The notes: generated by a model from the sequence alone, not told the origin. Numbered from the stretch's first letter, positions 43,810-54,670 are shown. The stretch: 64,000 nucleotides of DNA from Advenella sp048381675 (GCF_048381675.1 NZ_JBLWIS010000007.1:62001-126000), one strand, 5' to 3'. Numbers and translations: made by a program.

Positions 43810-45477
<1,668 letters not shown>

Positions 45478-45504
45478 TCAAGCTATTTAGTTAAGCTTAA
45501 ATTC

Positions 45505-45536
45505 AAAGGGAATCGTTTTTAACGATTCCCTTTTTT
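45505..45536. terminator. Bidirectional terminator between the helicase and the acyl-CoA ligase
   Basis: GGGAATCGTT (45508-45517) pairs perfectly with AACGATTCCC (45521-45530) over a TTT loop, with an A run before and six T residues after. It serves both converging genes. Confidence 0.92.
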
Positions 45537-45562
45537 ATTGCTGGCAACGCTAGCATTTTCCG

Positions 45563-47254
45563 TTAGCAAGCAGAACCAGAAGCCTGCGGTTCGTTTTGTT
45601 CTTCCTGCAGCTTGCGCCACATGATCTTGCCGGTATTAGACTTGGGCAAACCATCCACAAACTGCACCAACCTGGGTGCCTTGTAAACCGCCATGATTTC
45701 CCGTGCCCAGTCAATGATCTCCTGGCCAGAAACCCTGCCTTCATAACCGGGCTTAAGCACCACCAAGGCCTTGACCACTTCCCCCTTACGCTCATCCTGA
45801 ATACCAACAATGCACACCTCATGGATGGCCGGATGCTGGTACATGGCATTTTCAACCTCGCTGGGCCAAACCTTGTAACCGGAAACGTTAATCATGCGCT
45901 TCAAACGGTCGCTCATGAAGAAATAGCCATCTTCATCAATACGCGCCAGGTCACCCGTCCTGAAAAACCGCTTGCCATCCAGTTCAATAAAGGACTCTTC
46001 GTTGGCCTGCTCATTATTCCAGTAACCCTTCATGACCTGCTTGCCACTGGTAACCAGTTCGCCCACTTCTCCCTGCGGCAATTCCTGCAATGTACCCGGA
46101 TCGACAATCCGCGAATCCACATCCTGGGTGGGGATACCCAGACACTGGCGTTTGGCGTGAGCCACCGGATTGCAATGCAGGAATGAGGCCGTCTCGGTCA
46201 TGCCATAACCTTCGTTATAAACAATGTCAAAACGTTCCTTGAGCATGGTTGCCACCGCCTCGGGCATGGCCGCACCGCCACCACCCAGCAAAGCCAGGCT
46301 GGACAAGTCACGTTGCAATACATCAGGTTGCGAGAAACAATCCAGCACCATCGCGGGTGGTGCCGTCCAGACCGACACCCGGTGCTTTTCAATCAGGGCC
46401 AGGGCCTGCCCGGCATGCCATCGCGGCATCATGACCACGGTTGCCCCCAGCATGATGGGCAAATTCATGCCATTTTGCATGCCCAGCATATGAAACATGG
46501 GTGCCACCGCCAGAAAAACCGATTCGGCATGCAGGCTGCGCCATATGGCTGAACTATTGAGTGAAGCCAGCAAGGTTGCATGCGTATGAATGCAACCCTT
46601 CGGATGACCGGTGGTGCCCGAGGTATAGGGCAGGACGCAGAAGTCGTCAGGATCAACCTGTACTGGACTCAAAGGCAAGGCAGCGGCCACAGCCGCCGCA
46701 AAATCAACCAGTCCCGGTGCAGGTTCCCATGCTTTTGCCTGCTTGACCAGATCTGGCAAGTCCGGATTATTCAAGTCGGCAACAAAATCGCCATAAGCAT
46801 GCACCATGACATGGCGCAAGCCATCTGGCCGATTTTGCGCCATGCAGGGCAGGATTTGCGGTAACAACTCTTGGGCTACAAATGCACAGCGTGCACCACT
46901 ATCCTCCATGTAGTACTGGATTTCCGGGGTGGTGCACATGGCGTTTACCGGTACGATCACCCCACCCAGTTGCAGTACCGCGTAATACACAATCACAAAC
47001 TGCGGACAGTTCTGGCTCATTAATAAAACACGGTCGCCTTTGGCTATGTGCATTTGCTTTTGCATATAGCCGGACATCGCATCGACATATTGTTTCAGCC
47101 TTGCATAGCTGATATTTTCACCGCAATACACAATCGCCGTTTTTTCAGGGTACCGCAAGGCAGCGGCCTCCAGAAAATGGGGCAACGTCACCTGCGGTAC
47201 CATGCAAGAAAGCGGTACACCCTTGGGCCAGAATTTATTTTTAGCCTGCTTCAC
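45563..47254 (-). CDS. AMP-dependent acyl/aryl-CoA ligase
   Basis: ANL-superfamily ligase that activates a carboxylic acid to its CoA thioester via an acyl-AMP. The 563-residue protein has the P-loop YTSGTTGHPKG, GYGMTETAS, FFRTGDLARIDEDG, and the C-terminal lysine motif PKSNTGKIMWRKL. The true start is probably GTG at 47254: AGGAGGAG lies 9 bases upstream, while the longer frame's TTG (47278) has no ribosome site. Substrate is unknown; context suggests a short, branched or aromatic acid. Confidence 0.88.
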   Translation of the reverse strand: MKQAKNKFWPKGVPLSCMVPQVTLPHFLEAAALRYPEKTAIVYCGENISYARLKQYVDAMSGYMQKQMHIAKGDRVLLMSQNCPQFVIVYYAVLQLGGVIVPVNAMCTTPEIQYYMEDSGARCAFVAQELLPQILPCMAQNRPDGLRHVMVHAYGDFVADLNNPDLPDLVKQAKAWEPAPGLVDFAAAVAAALPLSPVQVDPDDFCVLPYTSGTTGHPKGCIHTHATLLASLNSSAIWRSLHAESVFLAVAPMFHMLGMQNGMNLPIMLGATVVMMPRWHAGQALALIEKHRVSVWTAPPAMVLDCFSQPDVLQRDLSSLALLGGGGAAMPEAVATMLKERFDIVYNEGYGMTETASFLHCNPVAHAKRQCLGIPTQDVDSRIVDPGTLQELPQGEVGELVTSGKQVMKGYWNNEQANEESFIELDGKRFFRTGDLARIDEDGYFFMSDRLKRMINVSGYKVWPSEVENAMYQHPAIHEVCIVGIQDERKGEVVKALVVLKPGYEGRVSGQEIIDWAREIMAVYKAPRLVQFVDGLPKSNTGKIMWRKLQEEQNEPQASGSAC

Positions 47255-47299
47255 TTTTATTATCTCCTCCTGATTCAATATGTCTTTGCGGTTACCGGT

Positions 47300-48295
47300 T
47301 TAATCCAGGCGTAACCCCGTTTCCCTGACAATCTTGCCGTAGCTCTCCAGGTCGGCTTTGACAATTGCCTCATATTCCTCGGGCGTATTGCCAACCGGCC
47401 TTAGTCCCATATCGACCAAACGGTCATGAATTTTTGGCATACGCATTACTTTCTGGATTTTCTCGCTTAACAACGCGACAACAGGCTCCGGCGTACCGCG
47501 TGGGACAAAAAATCCAAACCAGCCATTGGAATTGAAACCATTCAGGCCCATTTCCTTGAACGTTCTTGTATCAGGCAAGGAAGTCAGGCGCTTGGCACCA
47601 GTCACCCCCAGAATCTTGAATTTATCAGACTTAAGGTGCGGACTGATTGCCGTAATATCAATAAAGGCAGCGGTCAGCTCGCCCCCCAGCATGGCGGTCA
47701 CCTCGGGGCCCGAGCCACGATAGGGTACATGCATGAGATCTAGCCCGTTAACCAGCTTGAACTGTTCACCATGCAAATGAGATGAGGTGCCGTTTCCGTA
47801 TGAGCCATAGGAATATTTACCCGGATTCTGTTTCACATGGGCAATAAACTCTTCCATGGTATTGACCGGCAAATCATGCTTGACCACAAACACATCTGAT
47901 GACAGCGCTACCTGTGACACCGGTGCCAGTTCTTTTTCCACATCATAAGGCAGGCCCTTGTAAAGCCATGGTGCCTGAACCAATGCCGTGATACCCAGCA
48001 ATACGGTGTAACCGTCAGGGGCGGCCTTGGCCACTAACTGGTTGCCAATCGTGCCACTGGCACCCGGCTTGTTTTCAACCCAAACTGTGGCGCCCAGTTC
48101 TTTGGCAAGTTCACCGGTAATCATGCGGGCAATGGTGTCGGTGCCACCACCAGGCGGATAGGGCACCACCACACGAATGGATTGATTAGGATAATTGCCA
48201 CTTGCCGCCTGTGCCGGTTCGGCCAACAAGCCGCTTAACCCCAACACGGAAGCACACATCATGGATAAAGCGGTACGTCTTGTAAATTTCTTCAT
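47300..48295 (-). CDS. Bug-family (TctC) tripartite tricarboxylate transporter receptor
   Basis: Periplasmic solute-binding protein of the Bug family, greatly expanded in Bordetella and relatives. The 331-residue precursor has a signal peptide (ending AQA/AS), then IRVVVPYPPGGGTDTIARM, VENKPGASGTIG and VPYRGSGPEVTAMLGG, typical carboxylate-contact strands. AGGAGA precedes the ATG. No TctA/TctB membrane genes lie nearby, as common for Bug proteins. It probably captures the acid activated by the adjacent ligase. Confidence 0.92.
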   Translation of the reverse strand: MKKFTRRTALSMMCASVLGLSGLLAEPAQAASGNYPNQSIRVVVPYPPGGGTDTIARMITGELAKELGATVWVENKPGASGTIGNQLVAKAAPDGYTVLLGITALVQAPWLYKGLPYDVEKELAPVSQVALSSDVFVVKHDLPVNTMEEFIAHVKQNPGKYSYGSYGNGTSSHLHGEQFKLVNGLDLMHVPYRGSGPEVTAMLGGELTAAFIDITAISPHLKSDKFKILGVTGAKRLTSLPDTRTFKEMGLNGFNSNGWFGFFVPRGTPEPVVALLSEKIQKVMRMPKIHDRLVDMGLRPVGNTPEEYEAIVKADLESYGKIVRETGLRLD

Positions 48296-48403
48296 TTCTG
48301 TCTCCTGTCAATTCAGAATCTACTGCGATTGTTGAGGAACGCCGGCCAGTTGCTGTTTTTTATATCCGGCACGGGTTCCAATTACTGCTTGGTTACGACT
48401 CAA

Positions 48404-49168
48404 CTAGCGTGGTGCCATCCTGATGGCTCCGTCAAGCCGGATGGTTTCGCCATTCAACATGGCATTTTCCAGCATTTGCTGCGCCAGCGAGGCAAATTCA
48501 GCTGGATAACCCAGGCGGGCCGGGTGCGGTACCGAAGCGCCCAAAGCAGATTTGACATGCTCTGGCAGCCTTGCCAACAGGGGCGTATCAAACAGGCCTG
48601 GTGCAATGGTGTTGACCCGAATCTGGCGCTGTGCCAGGTCACGGGCGGCAACCAGCGTCATGCCCACGATACCGGCCTTGCCTGCCGAATAAGCGATCTG
48701 GCCAATCTGGCCCTCATAAGCCGCCACTGAGGCCGTCAGGACGCAAGCGCCCCGCTCATTGTCAATCGGTTCGTTTTTGGCCATGGCCGCAGTGGCCAGC
48801 CTTAATGAATTGAAAGTGCCAATCACATTGACCCGGATAATGGCCTCGAATTTTTCCAGTGAACCGGGCTCCCCGTCTTTTTCCACCAAGCGGATAGGGC
48901 CACCATAACCGGCACAATTAACCAAGGCACGCAACGGTGCCAGCGAAACCGCCTTGTCCACCGCCACCTTCATCTGTACCGGATCGCAGACATCCGCCTT
49001 GACAAAATGCGCTTTGCCACCCAATTGATTAGCCACTTCCTGGCCCTTGTCATTCAAATCGACAATGACCACATCCATCCCTTTGGCCAACAATTTTTCA
49101 ACCGTAGCCAAACCCAGCCCCGATGCGCCACCCGTCACAAGTGCCGACATATTTTCCTGCAACTGCAT
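48404..49168 (-). CDS. Short-chain dehydrogenase, 3-hydroxyacyl-CoA dehydrogenase type
   Basis: The 254-residue SDR has the NAD motif TGGASGLGLAT near 12-22, NCAGYGG, and the catalytic Ser/Tyr/Lys with YSAGKAG (YxxxK). Sequence such as ENAMLNGETIRLDGAIRM and APLRALVNCAG resembles HSD10-type 3-hydroxyacyl-CoA dehydrogenases, which fits beta-oxidation between the thiolase and the ligase. AGGAGA lies before the ATG. Confidence 0.88.
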   Translation of the reverse strand: MQLQENMSALVTGGASGLGLATVEKLLAKGMDVVIVDLNDKGQEVANQLGGKAHFVKADVCDPVQMKVAVDKAVSLAPLRALVNCAGYGGPIRLVEKDGEPGSLEKFEAIIRVNVIGTFNSLRLATAAMAKNEPIDNERGACVLTASVAAYEGQIGQIAYSAGKAGIVGMTLVAARDLAQRQIRVNTIAPGLFDTPLLARLPEHVKSALGASVPHPARLGYPAEFASLAQQMLENAMLNGETIRLDGAIRMAPR

Positions 49169-49192
49169 AATGTATCTCCTACCTTATAATAA

Positions 49193-50374
49193 TTAGTTCA
49201 ATCTTTCAATAATAGTGGTATTTGCCATACCACCGGCCTCACACATGGTTTGCAGGCCGTAGCGCTGTTGATTGTCCTCCAGTGCATGCAACATGGTTGT
49301 CATCAGGCGGATGCCCGATGCCCCCAATGGATGGCCCAGGGCGATTGCCCCACCCCGCGGATTCAGGCGACCGTCATCCACCTTGAGTTCGCGCTGCCAG
49401 GCCAGTGGCACGCAGGCAAAAGCCTCATTGACTTCAAAATGGTCAATCTCTTCGGTTGTCAGGCCACTCTTTTCAATGGCTTTGCGGCTTGAGCTAATAG
49501 GCGCCGTTAACATCAGCACCGGATCATCACCCCGCACGTCAAAAGCCACAAAACGAGCACGGGGCTTCAGGCCCAGCTTGTCTGCCATAGCCCGGCTCAT
49601 GATGAGCATCGCAGAGGCACCGTCACTGATCTGGGAAGAATTGCCTGCCGTTACCTGCCATTCGATATGCGGAAAGCGGGTTTCCATATCCGGATTCAAA
49701 AAAGAAGGCTTCAATTCAGCCAGTTTTTCGGCCTTTGTGCCTGGGCGGATGGTTTCATCTTTATTAACGATACCGTTTGGCGTTTGGACAGGAAAAATCT
49801 CGCGGTCAAACAGACCTTCTTCACGTGCATGATGCGCACGCTCGTGTGAACGCGCACTATATTCATCCAGTTCTTTTCGGGAAATGTCCCACTTGGAAGC
49901 CACCAGTTCTGCCGAAATGCCTTGTGAAACGGGGCCAGGTGCATAACGCTCCAGAAAACCTTCGCCATAAGGATTATGGTCAAGTTTGGCAATGCCCATG
50001 GGGACCCGGCTCATGGATTCGATACCGCAGGCAATCACGATATCGTACGCTCCCGACATGATGCCCTGTGCGGCAAAATGCACGGCCTGCTGGCTGGAGC
50101 CACATTTACGGTCAATGGTGGTAGAAGGCACATGCTCGGGGAACCCTGCAGCCAGCCAGGCAACCCGGCCCGGCGTTGCCGATTGCTCACCCACCTGCCC
50201 GACGCAGCCGGTAATGACGTCATCTACCAGGCCTGGATCAAGCTTATTGCGTTCAACAAGTCCTTTGAGCACCTGTGCCAGCAAATCGGTCGGATGCATG
50301 TTGGTAAAGGCGCCTCCCGATTTGGAACGACCCATCGGGCTTCGGATTGCGTCGACGATAACGGCTTCTTGCAT
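49193..50374 (-). CDS. Thiolase (acetyl-CoA acyltransferase family)
   Basis: Cleaves 3-ketoacyl-CoA in beta-oxidation. The 393-residue protein has the acyl-accepting cysteine in TIDRKCGSSQQAVHFA, VNEAFACVPLAW, the NPRGGAIALGHPLGASG histidine motif and the second cysteine in LQTMCEAGGMANT. The degradative thiolase I length fits. GGAGA before the ATG is good. It is first in the minus-strand operon, 124 bases from the divergent IclR gene. Confidence 0.93.
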   Translation of the reverse strand: MQEAVIVDAIRSPMGRSKSGGAFTNMHPTDLLAQVLKGLVERNKLDPGLVDDVITGCVGQVGEQSATPGRVAWLAAGFPEHVPSTTIDRKCGSSQQAVHFAAQGIMSGAYDIVIACGIESMSRVPMGIAKLDHNPYGEGFLERYAPGPVSQGISAELVASKWDISRKELDEYSARSHERAHHAREEGLFDREIFPVQTPNGIVNKDETIRPGTKAEKLAELKPSFLNPDMETRFPHIEWQVTAGNSSQISDGASAMLIMSRAMADKLGLKPRARFVAFDVRGDDPVLMLTAPISSSRKAIEKSGLTTEEIDHFEVNEAFACVPLAWQRELKVDDGRLNPRGGAIALGHPLGASGIRLMTTMLHALEDNQQRYGLQTMCEAGGMANTTIIERLN

Positions 50375-50390
50375 GAATTATCTCCAATTA

Positions 50391-50410
50391 AATGAAACAT
50401 TAGTTTCATT
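50391..50410. promoter_or_regulatory. Perfect inverted repeat, candidate IclR operator
   Basis: AATGAAACATTAGTTTCATT has two perfect 8-base arms and a 4-base spacer. It lies 17 bases upstream of the thiolase start, where binding would block the catabolic promoter. Assignment to the adjacent IclR regulator is inference. Confidence 0.55.
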
Positions 50411-50424
50411 ATTTTTAATATTTA

Positions 50425-50444
50425 ATTGATATTTTGATATCAAT
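50425..50444. promoter_or_regulatory. Second inverted repeat in the thiolase/IclR divergent region
   Basis: ATTGATATTTTGATATCAAT has perfect 7-base arms with a 6-base spacer and includes the 10-bp palindrome TTGATATCAA. Its position between the two divergent genes could serve the regulator or a bent promoter. Confidence 0.45.
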
Positions 50445-50498
50445 GTATCATAATTTATTAAAAGAGGAAATAAATCCGTCTCAAAAAAAAGGAAAATA

Positions 50499-51293
50499 AT
50501 GTCTACACCAATCAAACCCGATGAAAGCAAACTGGTCAGCGCCCTGGCGCGGGGTATCACGATCCTGAATTGTTTTTCTCCTGTGCAATATGAACTTAGC
50601 GCCAAGGACATTGCCGAAAAAACCGGCCTGCCCAAACCCACCCTGTTCCGCCTGCTAGAAACCCTGTGCGAATTCGAACTCATCCGCTACTCCGAGCGCC
50701 TGTCCAAATATGTGCCTGGTGTCGGCCTGCTGAACCTGTCAGCCCCCGTATTGCAACGCATGACCATCCGCCAGCTGGCGCGCCCCCTGATGCAGGAACT
50801 GGCCGATTACATCTCGGGCCAGGTGCAACTAGTCATGGCTACCCGCGACAAAATGTGCTACATCGAAATTGCCCAAGGCAAGAACAGCAAAATTTACCGC
50901 CCCGAAGCCGGGGTTCGCATGTCCATTTCCAAAACCTCTACAGGCAGGGCATATATCAGTTCTATCCCGGTGCAATTCCAGCAGGAATACATGGAAGATT
51001 TAGAAAGAAAATACCCAGGGCAACGGGCCTGGTTTGAAGAACGGCTGGCCGATGCCAAAAAAGACCTTGAACAACTGGGTTTCTGTCGTGGACATCGTGA
51101 TTTCAACCGCGAAATTGACGCGATTGCCGTTCCCCTTAAAAAGCCCATCGACAACGAGTACTGGATGTTTGCCGCTTCAGTACCGGTTTACAGCCCGGAA
51201 AGCAAACGGATTGATGACGATATCGCACCACGGTTAATCACCTTGGTACGCACCATTGAGTCATCCTTGGGCAACCCGAATTATGCAAATTAG
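50499..51293 (+). CDS. IclR-family transcriptional regulator
   Basis: The 264-residue protein has an N-terminal winged helix (KDIAEKTGLPKPTLFRLLETL, part) and the C-terminal IclR effector domain, with VGLLNLS, GRAYIS and the terminal IAPRLITLVRTIESSL-type helix. IclR proteins repress or activate catabolic operons in response to an acid or its CoA ester. AAGGAAAATA precedes the ATG. It is divergent from the thiolase operon and upstream of an acyl-CoA dehydrogenase, both likely targets. Confidence 0.92.
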   Translation: MSTPIKPDESKLVSALARGITILNCFSPVQYELSAKDIAEKTGLPKPTLFRLLETLCEFELIRYSERLSKYVPGVGLLNLSAPVLQRMTIRQLARPLMQELADYISGQVQLVMATRDKMCYIEIAQGKNSKIYRPEAGVRMSISKTSTGRAYISSIPVQFQQEYMEDLERKYPGQRAWFEERLADAKKDLEQLGFCRGHRDFNREIDAIAVPLKKPIDNEYWMFAASVPVYSPESKRIDDDIAPRLITLVRTIESSLGNPNYAN

Positions 51294-51342
51294 GCGAAAA
51301 GCCGTTTTTTACTATCCAAAAACCATCAAGAGAGACAAAGCA

Positions 51343-52470
51343 ATGAGAACCGTATTCAGAGATGACCATGAACACTTCCGCACTCAGGTACAACGATTTG
51401 TGGAAAAAGAAGTCACCCCATTCCATGCCCAGTGGGAAAAAGACGGTGTTGTACCCAAATCGGTATGGACCAAGGCCGGCAAAGAAGGCCTGCTTAACTG
51501 CATGTTGCCCGAGCCTTATGGCGGTGGTGGCGACTTTGGCCATTCCGCCGTGCTTATAGAAGAACTGGGTAAGGTCAATGCCAGCGGCCTGGGCTTTAAC
51601 CTGCATTCGGATATTGTCGCCCCCTATATATTCCGCTACGGCACGACAGAACAAAAAGACCGCTGGCTGCCTGCAATGGCCAGCGGAGAAGTGATTGGCG
51701 CCATTGCCATGACTGAACCCGGCACCGGCAGCGACCTGAAAGCGGTCAGGACCACGGCAAAACGTGACGGTGAGCACTACATTATCAATGGCCAGAAAAC
51801 CTTTATTACCAACGGCCAGAACGCCGACCTGGTAATTGTGGTTTGCAAGACCGATCCGGACCTGGGCGCCAAAGGCATTTCACTTATTTGCGTAGAAGCC
51901 AATACCCCAGGTTTCAGCAAAGGCAGGAAGCTGGAAAAAATCGGCCTGCATGCCCAGGACACCTCTGAACTGTTCTTTGACAATGTCAAAGTGCCCGTTG
52001 CCAACCGCCTTGGCGAAGAAAATGCCGGCTTCAGCTACCTCATGCACGAACTGGCGCAAGAACGCCTGGTGATTGCGGTGCGGGCCGCAGCCTCTATCGA
52101 AGCCTTCCTGGAAAAAACCATTGCCTATACCCGGGACCGCAAAACCTTCGGGCAAACCGTTTTCGATTACCAGAACACCCGTTTCAAACTGGCCGAAGCC
52201 AAGGCGCAAAGCACCATGCTGCGGGTTTTTGTTGATCATTGCATTCAATTGCATCTGGAAAAAGCCCTCTCACCCGCCCAGGCTGCCATGGCCAAATTGA
52301 ATGCCACGCAAATGCAGGGACAACTGCTGGACATGTTCCTGCAAATGCATGGGGGCTACGGTTATATGTCGGAATATGGCATTGGCAATGCCTGGATTGA
52401 TGCGCGTATCGGCCGCATTTACGGTGGCAGCGATGAGATCATGAAAGAGATTATTGCCCGCACGCTTTAA
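51343..52470 (+). CDS. Acyl-CoA dehydrogenase
   Basis: FAD enzyme introducing the 2,3-double bond in acyl-CoA. The 375-residue protein has AMTEPGTGSDLKAVRTTA, the FAD strand ITNGQNADLVIVV, RKTFGQTVFDYQNTRFKLA and the C-terminal YGGSDEIMKEIIARTL. The catalytic base is expected in the segment GYMSEYGI-to-RIYGG, though I cannot assign it firmly by eye. The ATG at 51343 is chosen over an ORF start inside the IclR gene. It completes, without an enoyl-CoA hydratase, the block of ligase, dehydrogenase, 3-hydroxyacyl dehydrogenase and thiolase. Confidence 0.93.
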   Translation: MRTVFRDDHEHFRTQVQRFVEKEVTPFHAQWEKDGVVPKSVWTKAGKEGLLNCMLPEPYGGGGDFGHSAVLIEELGKVNASGLGFNLHSDIVAPYIFRYGTTEQKDRWLPAMASGEVIGAIAMTEPGTGSDLKAVRTTAKRDGEHYIINGQKTFITNGQNADLVIVVCKTDPDLGAKGISLICVEANTPGFSKGRKLEKIGLHAQDTSELFFDNVKVPVANRLGEENAGFSYLMHELAQERLVIAVRAAASIEAFLEKTIAYTRDRKTFGQTVFDYQNTRFKLAEAKAQSTMLRVFVDHCIQLHLEKALSPAQAAMAKLNATQMQGQLLDMFLQMHGGYGYMSEYGIGNAWIDARIGRIYGGSDEIMKEIIARTL

Positions 52471-52518
52471 GCGTATGCGTTCCGGCAAAACGTGTTTTTA
52501 ACAACGGCTATTGTTTAC

Positions 52519-52556
52519 CGGGCGGCTATTTCTTCTTTGCCGTACAAAGCCGCCCG
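52519..52556. repeat. Inverted repeat between the acyl-CoA dehydrogenase and the di-haem peroxidase genes
   Basis: CGGGCGGCT (52519-52527) pairs with AGCCGCCCG (52548-52556) across a 20-base pyrimidine-rich loop. It lies between converging genes, but neither side has a T run, so terminator function is doubtful. Confidence 0.4.
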
Positions 52557-52569
52557 TCATCCTCCGTGC

Positions 52570-53775
52570 CTATTTATCCGCTGCCGGCTTTTTTTCCAAT
52601 AAATGCTCGTATTCCTCGTCGGTCAGCAATTCCATAAACGCCACTAGGGCATCTACTTTGCGGTCAGTCAGCGCATTGGCCCTTAAATCTGCTAGGTTGA
52701 CCGTTTCGGGCACTTCAGCCTCGCCCCAGGGTTGGCCGGTTTCCGGGTTGATCTGGCTTTTTGGGTTATTGTACTTGTCATAAAAAAGCACGACTGTGCG
52801 CAGGTCTTTGAATACGCCGTTATGCATATAAGGCCCGGTGACCGCTATATTGCGCAAAGTTGGCACCTTGAATTTACCCTTCTGGGCAGGGTCATCAACC
52901 TGCGGATTTTCCAGCAGGCCATGATCGGCAAATTCCCGGGCCAGTTGGTTCAGCGCCACCACGTCTTCATTGCGTGGCACACCGATATTATGGTATTCAT
53001 AATTGGTGAAGGTTTCTTTGGGCGCATCTTCGGCATGCAGCTTGTGGCAAACCGAACAGTTCACGTTCTGGTTTGAAAAAAACAGGGTCCGGCCCAGGTC
53101 TTCCAGTACCGTCAATTCATATTCTCCGCGCAGGTATTTATCGTATTTTGAATTGAACGGCGCGAACTGCCCGGTGCGTTCAAAGGCGGCCAAAGACTGC
53201 ATCATGGCCTCGTAGGCCGTTTCATCACTGTTCCAGACGGCATCGCCATACAGCGCACGGAACGTTTTGTGATAATGCTCATTCTGTTTAAGGCGTTCAA
53301 TAATGCTACCCACACTTGGCATATTCATTTCCACCAGGTTCAAGGGTGGTTGGCCCGATTGTTCAGCCAGGTCTTTTGCCCGCCCGTCCAGAAACTGCCC
53401 GCCCACATATTGCCCGGTTTTCTGATTGAAATGAAAATCGGGCGAAAATTTGGCATACATGGCAGTGGGCGTGTTGCGATTGCCATAAGAAATACCATCA
53501 TCACCCAATGACACCATGCCCTTGCCGGCATTGCTGCGACCATCGGTAAAAGCCCGTCCCGGATCGTGACAAGTGGCACAGCTTTGGGTACGGTTTTTGG
53601 ACAGACTTACGTCAAAAAACAGCATGCGGCCCAGCGCAATTTTTTCTTCTTCGGGCTTATGTCCTTCCGTCTGGGACGGTGACCGGGCCTGAACCGGATT
53701 CTGCCCGCTCCACACGAGACAGGCCACCAAGCCTGCGGCTAGACTCGCTGTTAATAACTGTTTTCTTTTTTGCAT
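52570..53775 (-). CDS. Di-haem cytochrome c peroxidase / MauG-family protein
   Basis: Periplasmic di-haem protein of 400 residues with a signal peptide (MQKRKQLLTASLAAGLVACL) and two CxxCH haem sites, CATCHDPGRAFTDG (Cys near 66) and CSVCHKLHAEDAP (about 235). The order and LDGRAKDLAEQ, FKVPTLRNIAVTGPYMHNG are those of the CCP/MauG family, which reduce peroxide or oxidise partner proteins. The signal sequence lies within the 3' end of the desaturase gene in another frame (119-base overlap). It is last in the Fur-box operon. Confidence 0.9.
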   Translation of the reverse strand: MQKRKQLLTASLAAGLVACLVWSGQNPVQARSPSQTEGHKPEEEKIALGRMLFFDVSLSKNRTQSCATCHDPGRAFTDGRSNAGKGMVSLGDDGISYGNRNTPTAMYAKFSPDFHFNQKTGQYVGGQFLDGRAKDLAEQSGQPPLNLVEMNMPSVGSIIERLKQNEHYHKTFRALYGDAVWNSDETAYEAMMQSLAAFERTGQFAPFNSKYDKYLRGEYELTVLEDLGRTLFFSNQNVNCSVCHKLHAEDAPKETFTNYEYHNIGVPRNEDVVALNQLAREFADHGLLENPQVDDPAQKGKFKVPTLRNIAVTGPYMHNGVFKDLRTVVLFYDKYNNPKSQINPETGQPWGEAEVPETVNLADLRANALTDRKVDALVAFMELLTDEEYEHLLEKKPAADK

Positions 53776-54670
53776 AATAGTACCCAAGTAAACGGTAACA
53801 TGAAACAAAAGGCGCATATAACAGCTGCGGTATCGTGCAGTACGCATTCATTTGTTGCGCCTGAAACCCAAACTGCCCAGCACGCTCCGCCTTGCCGGAA
53901 GGCATCAGGGAACCGAATATCCAGTCCCAGACACCCAGATAACCACCATAATTGAAACGGGCATAGCGGCTGTAATGATGCACCTGATGCTGGGCCGGGG
54001 AAATGAACCAACGCTCCAGCCAGGCCGGATACCCCAGAAACACATGCGAATGCCGCAAATTGCTGCCCAGCAGGGAAAACACAAAAATGAACGCATTGGC
54101 ACCCATGAGGGTTACAAGACTCAAACGGGGCCCGAACAGGACCATGAACAAGCCGGTCACCACGCCCGCACTAAGCGCATAACGCAGGCCAAACAAAAAA
54201 TTTTCTACCGGATGAACCCGGTAAAAAGTCAGCGGATTCAGCACCGGCGCACTATGATGCACTTTATGAAATTGCCACAGCCATTTATTGGTATGCAGCC
54301 AGCGATGCAGCCAGTAACGGGTAAAATCACTCGCCACAAAAAGGCTGGCGGTATATAAAAAAGCCAGTGTTTCGTAAGACGGGTTCCATTCAAGCCGCGG
54401 TACCCAGGCAGAAACCAGCTGGAATGTCCACAGGGCAACGCTTTTGGCCGACACCAGCAACGGCGCCAGCATGAATACCTTGATGAACCAGCTCACAAAG
54501 AAATAACGGTAATCCAGCAATGCACTGGGGTGCAGCCAGTATTGCCTGATTGAAAACCCCTGTTGCCGGACTGCCCTCAAACCGGTAAACAACAAGGCGA
54601 TAAGGGCGGAAGAAAGCAGGTAAAGCCAGAACAGGCGCTGCCCTGATTCAGCCACATAATCCCAGGGCAT
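53657..54670 (-). CDS. Fatty-acid hydroxylase / sterol desaturase-family membrane protein
   Basis: Membrane-bound di-iron enzyme family. The 337-residue protein has several transmembrane helices and the eight-histidine pattern HRWLH (122-126), HKVHH (135-139), RVHPVE (153), RHSH (207-209) and HQVHH (228-232). The substrate (sterol, hopanoid, carotenoid or fatty chain) cannot be read. The last 40 residues are polar and overlap the next gene's signal peptide, so they may be a lengthened tail. The start is two bases past the second imelysin gene, so it belongs to the operon. Confidence 0.85.
   Translation of the reverse strand: MPWDYVAESGQRLFWLYLLSSALIALLFTGLRAVRQQGFSIRQYWLHPSALLDYRYFFVSWFIKVFMLAPLLVSAKSVALWTFQLVSAWVPRLEWNPSYETLAFLYTASLFVASDFTRYWLHRWLHTNKWLWQFHKVHHSAPVLNPLTFYRVHPVENFLFGLRYALSAGVVTGLFMVLFGPRLSLVTLMGANAFIFVFSLLGSNLRHSHVFLGYPAWLERWFISPAQHQVHHYSRYARFNYGGYLGVWDWIFGSLMPSGKAERAGQFGFQAQQMNAYCTIPQLLYAPFVSCYRLLGYYYAKKKTVINSESSRRLGGLSRVERAESGSGPVTVPDGRT

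Noticed and set aside
52519..52556. GC-rich hairpin between convergent genes as a terminator
   Set aside because: No T run follows on either strand and the loop is 20 bases; kept only as an inverted repeat.
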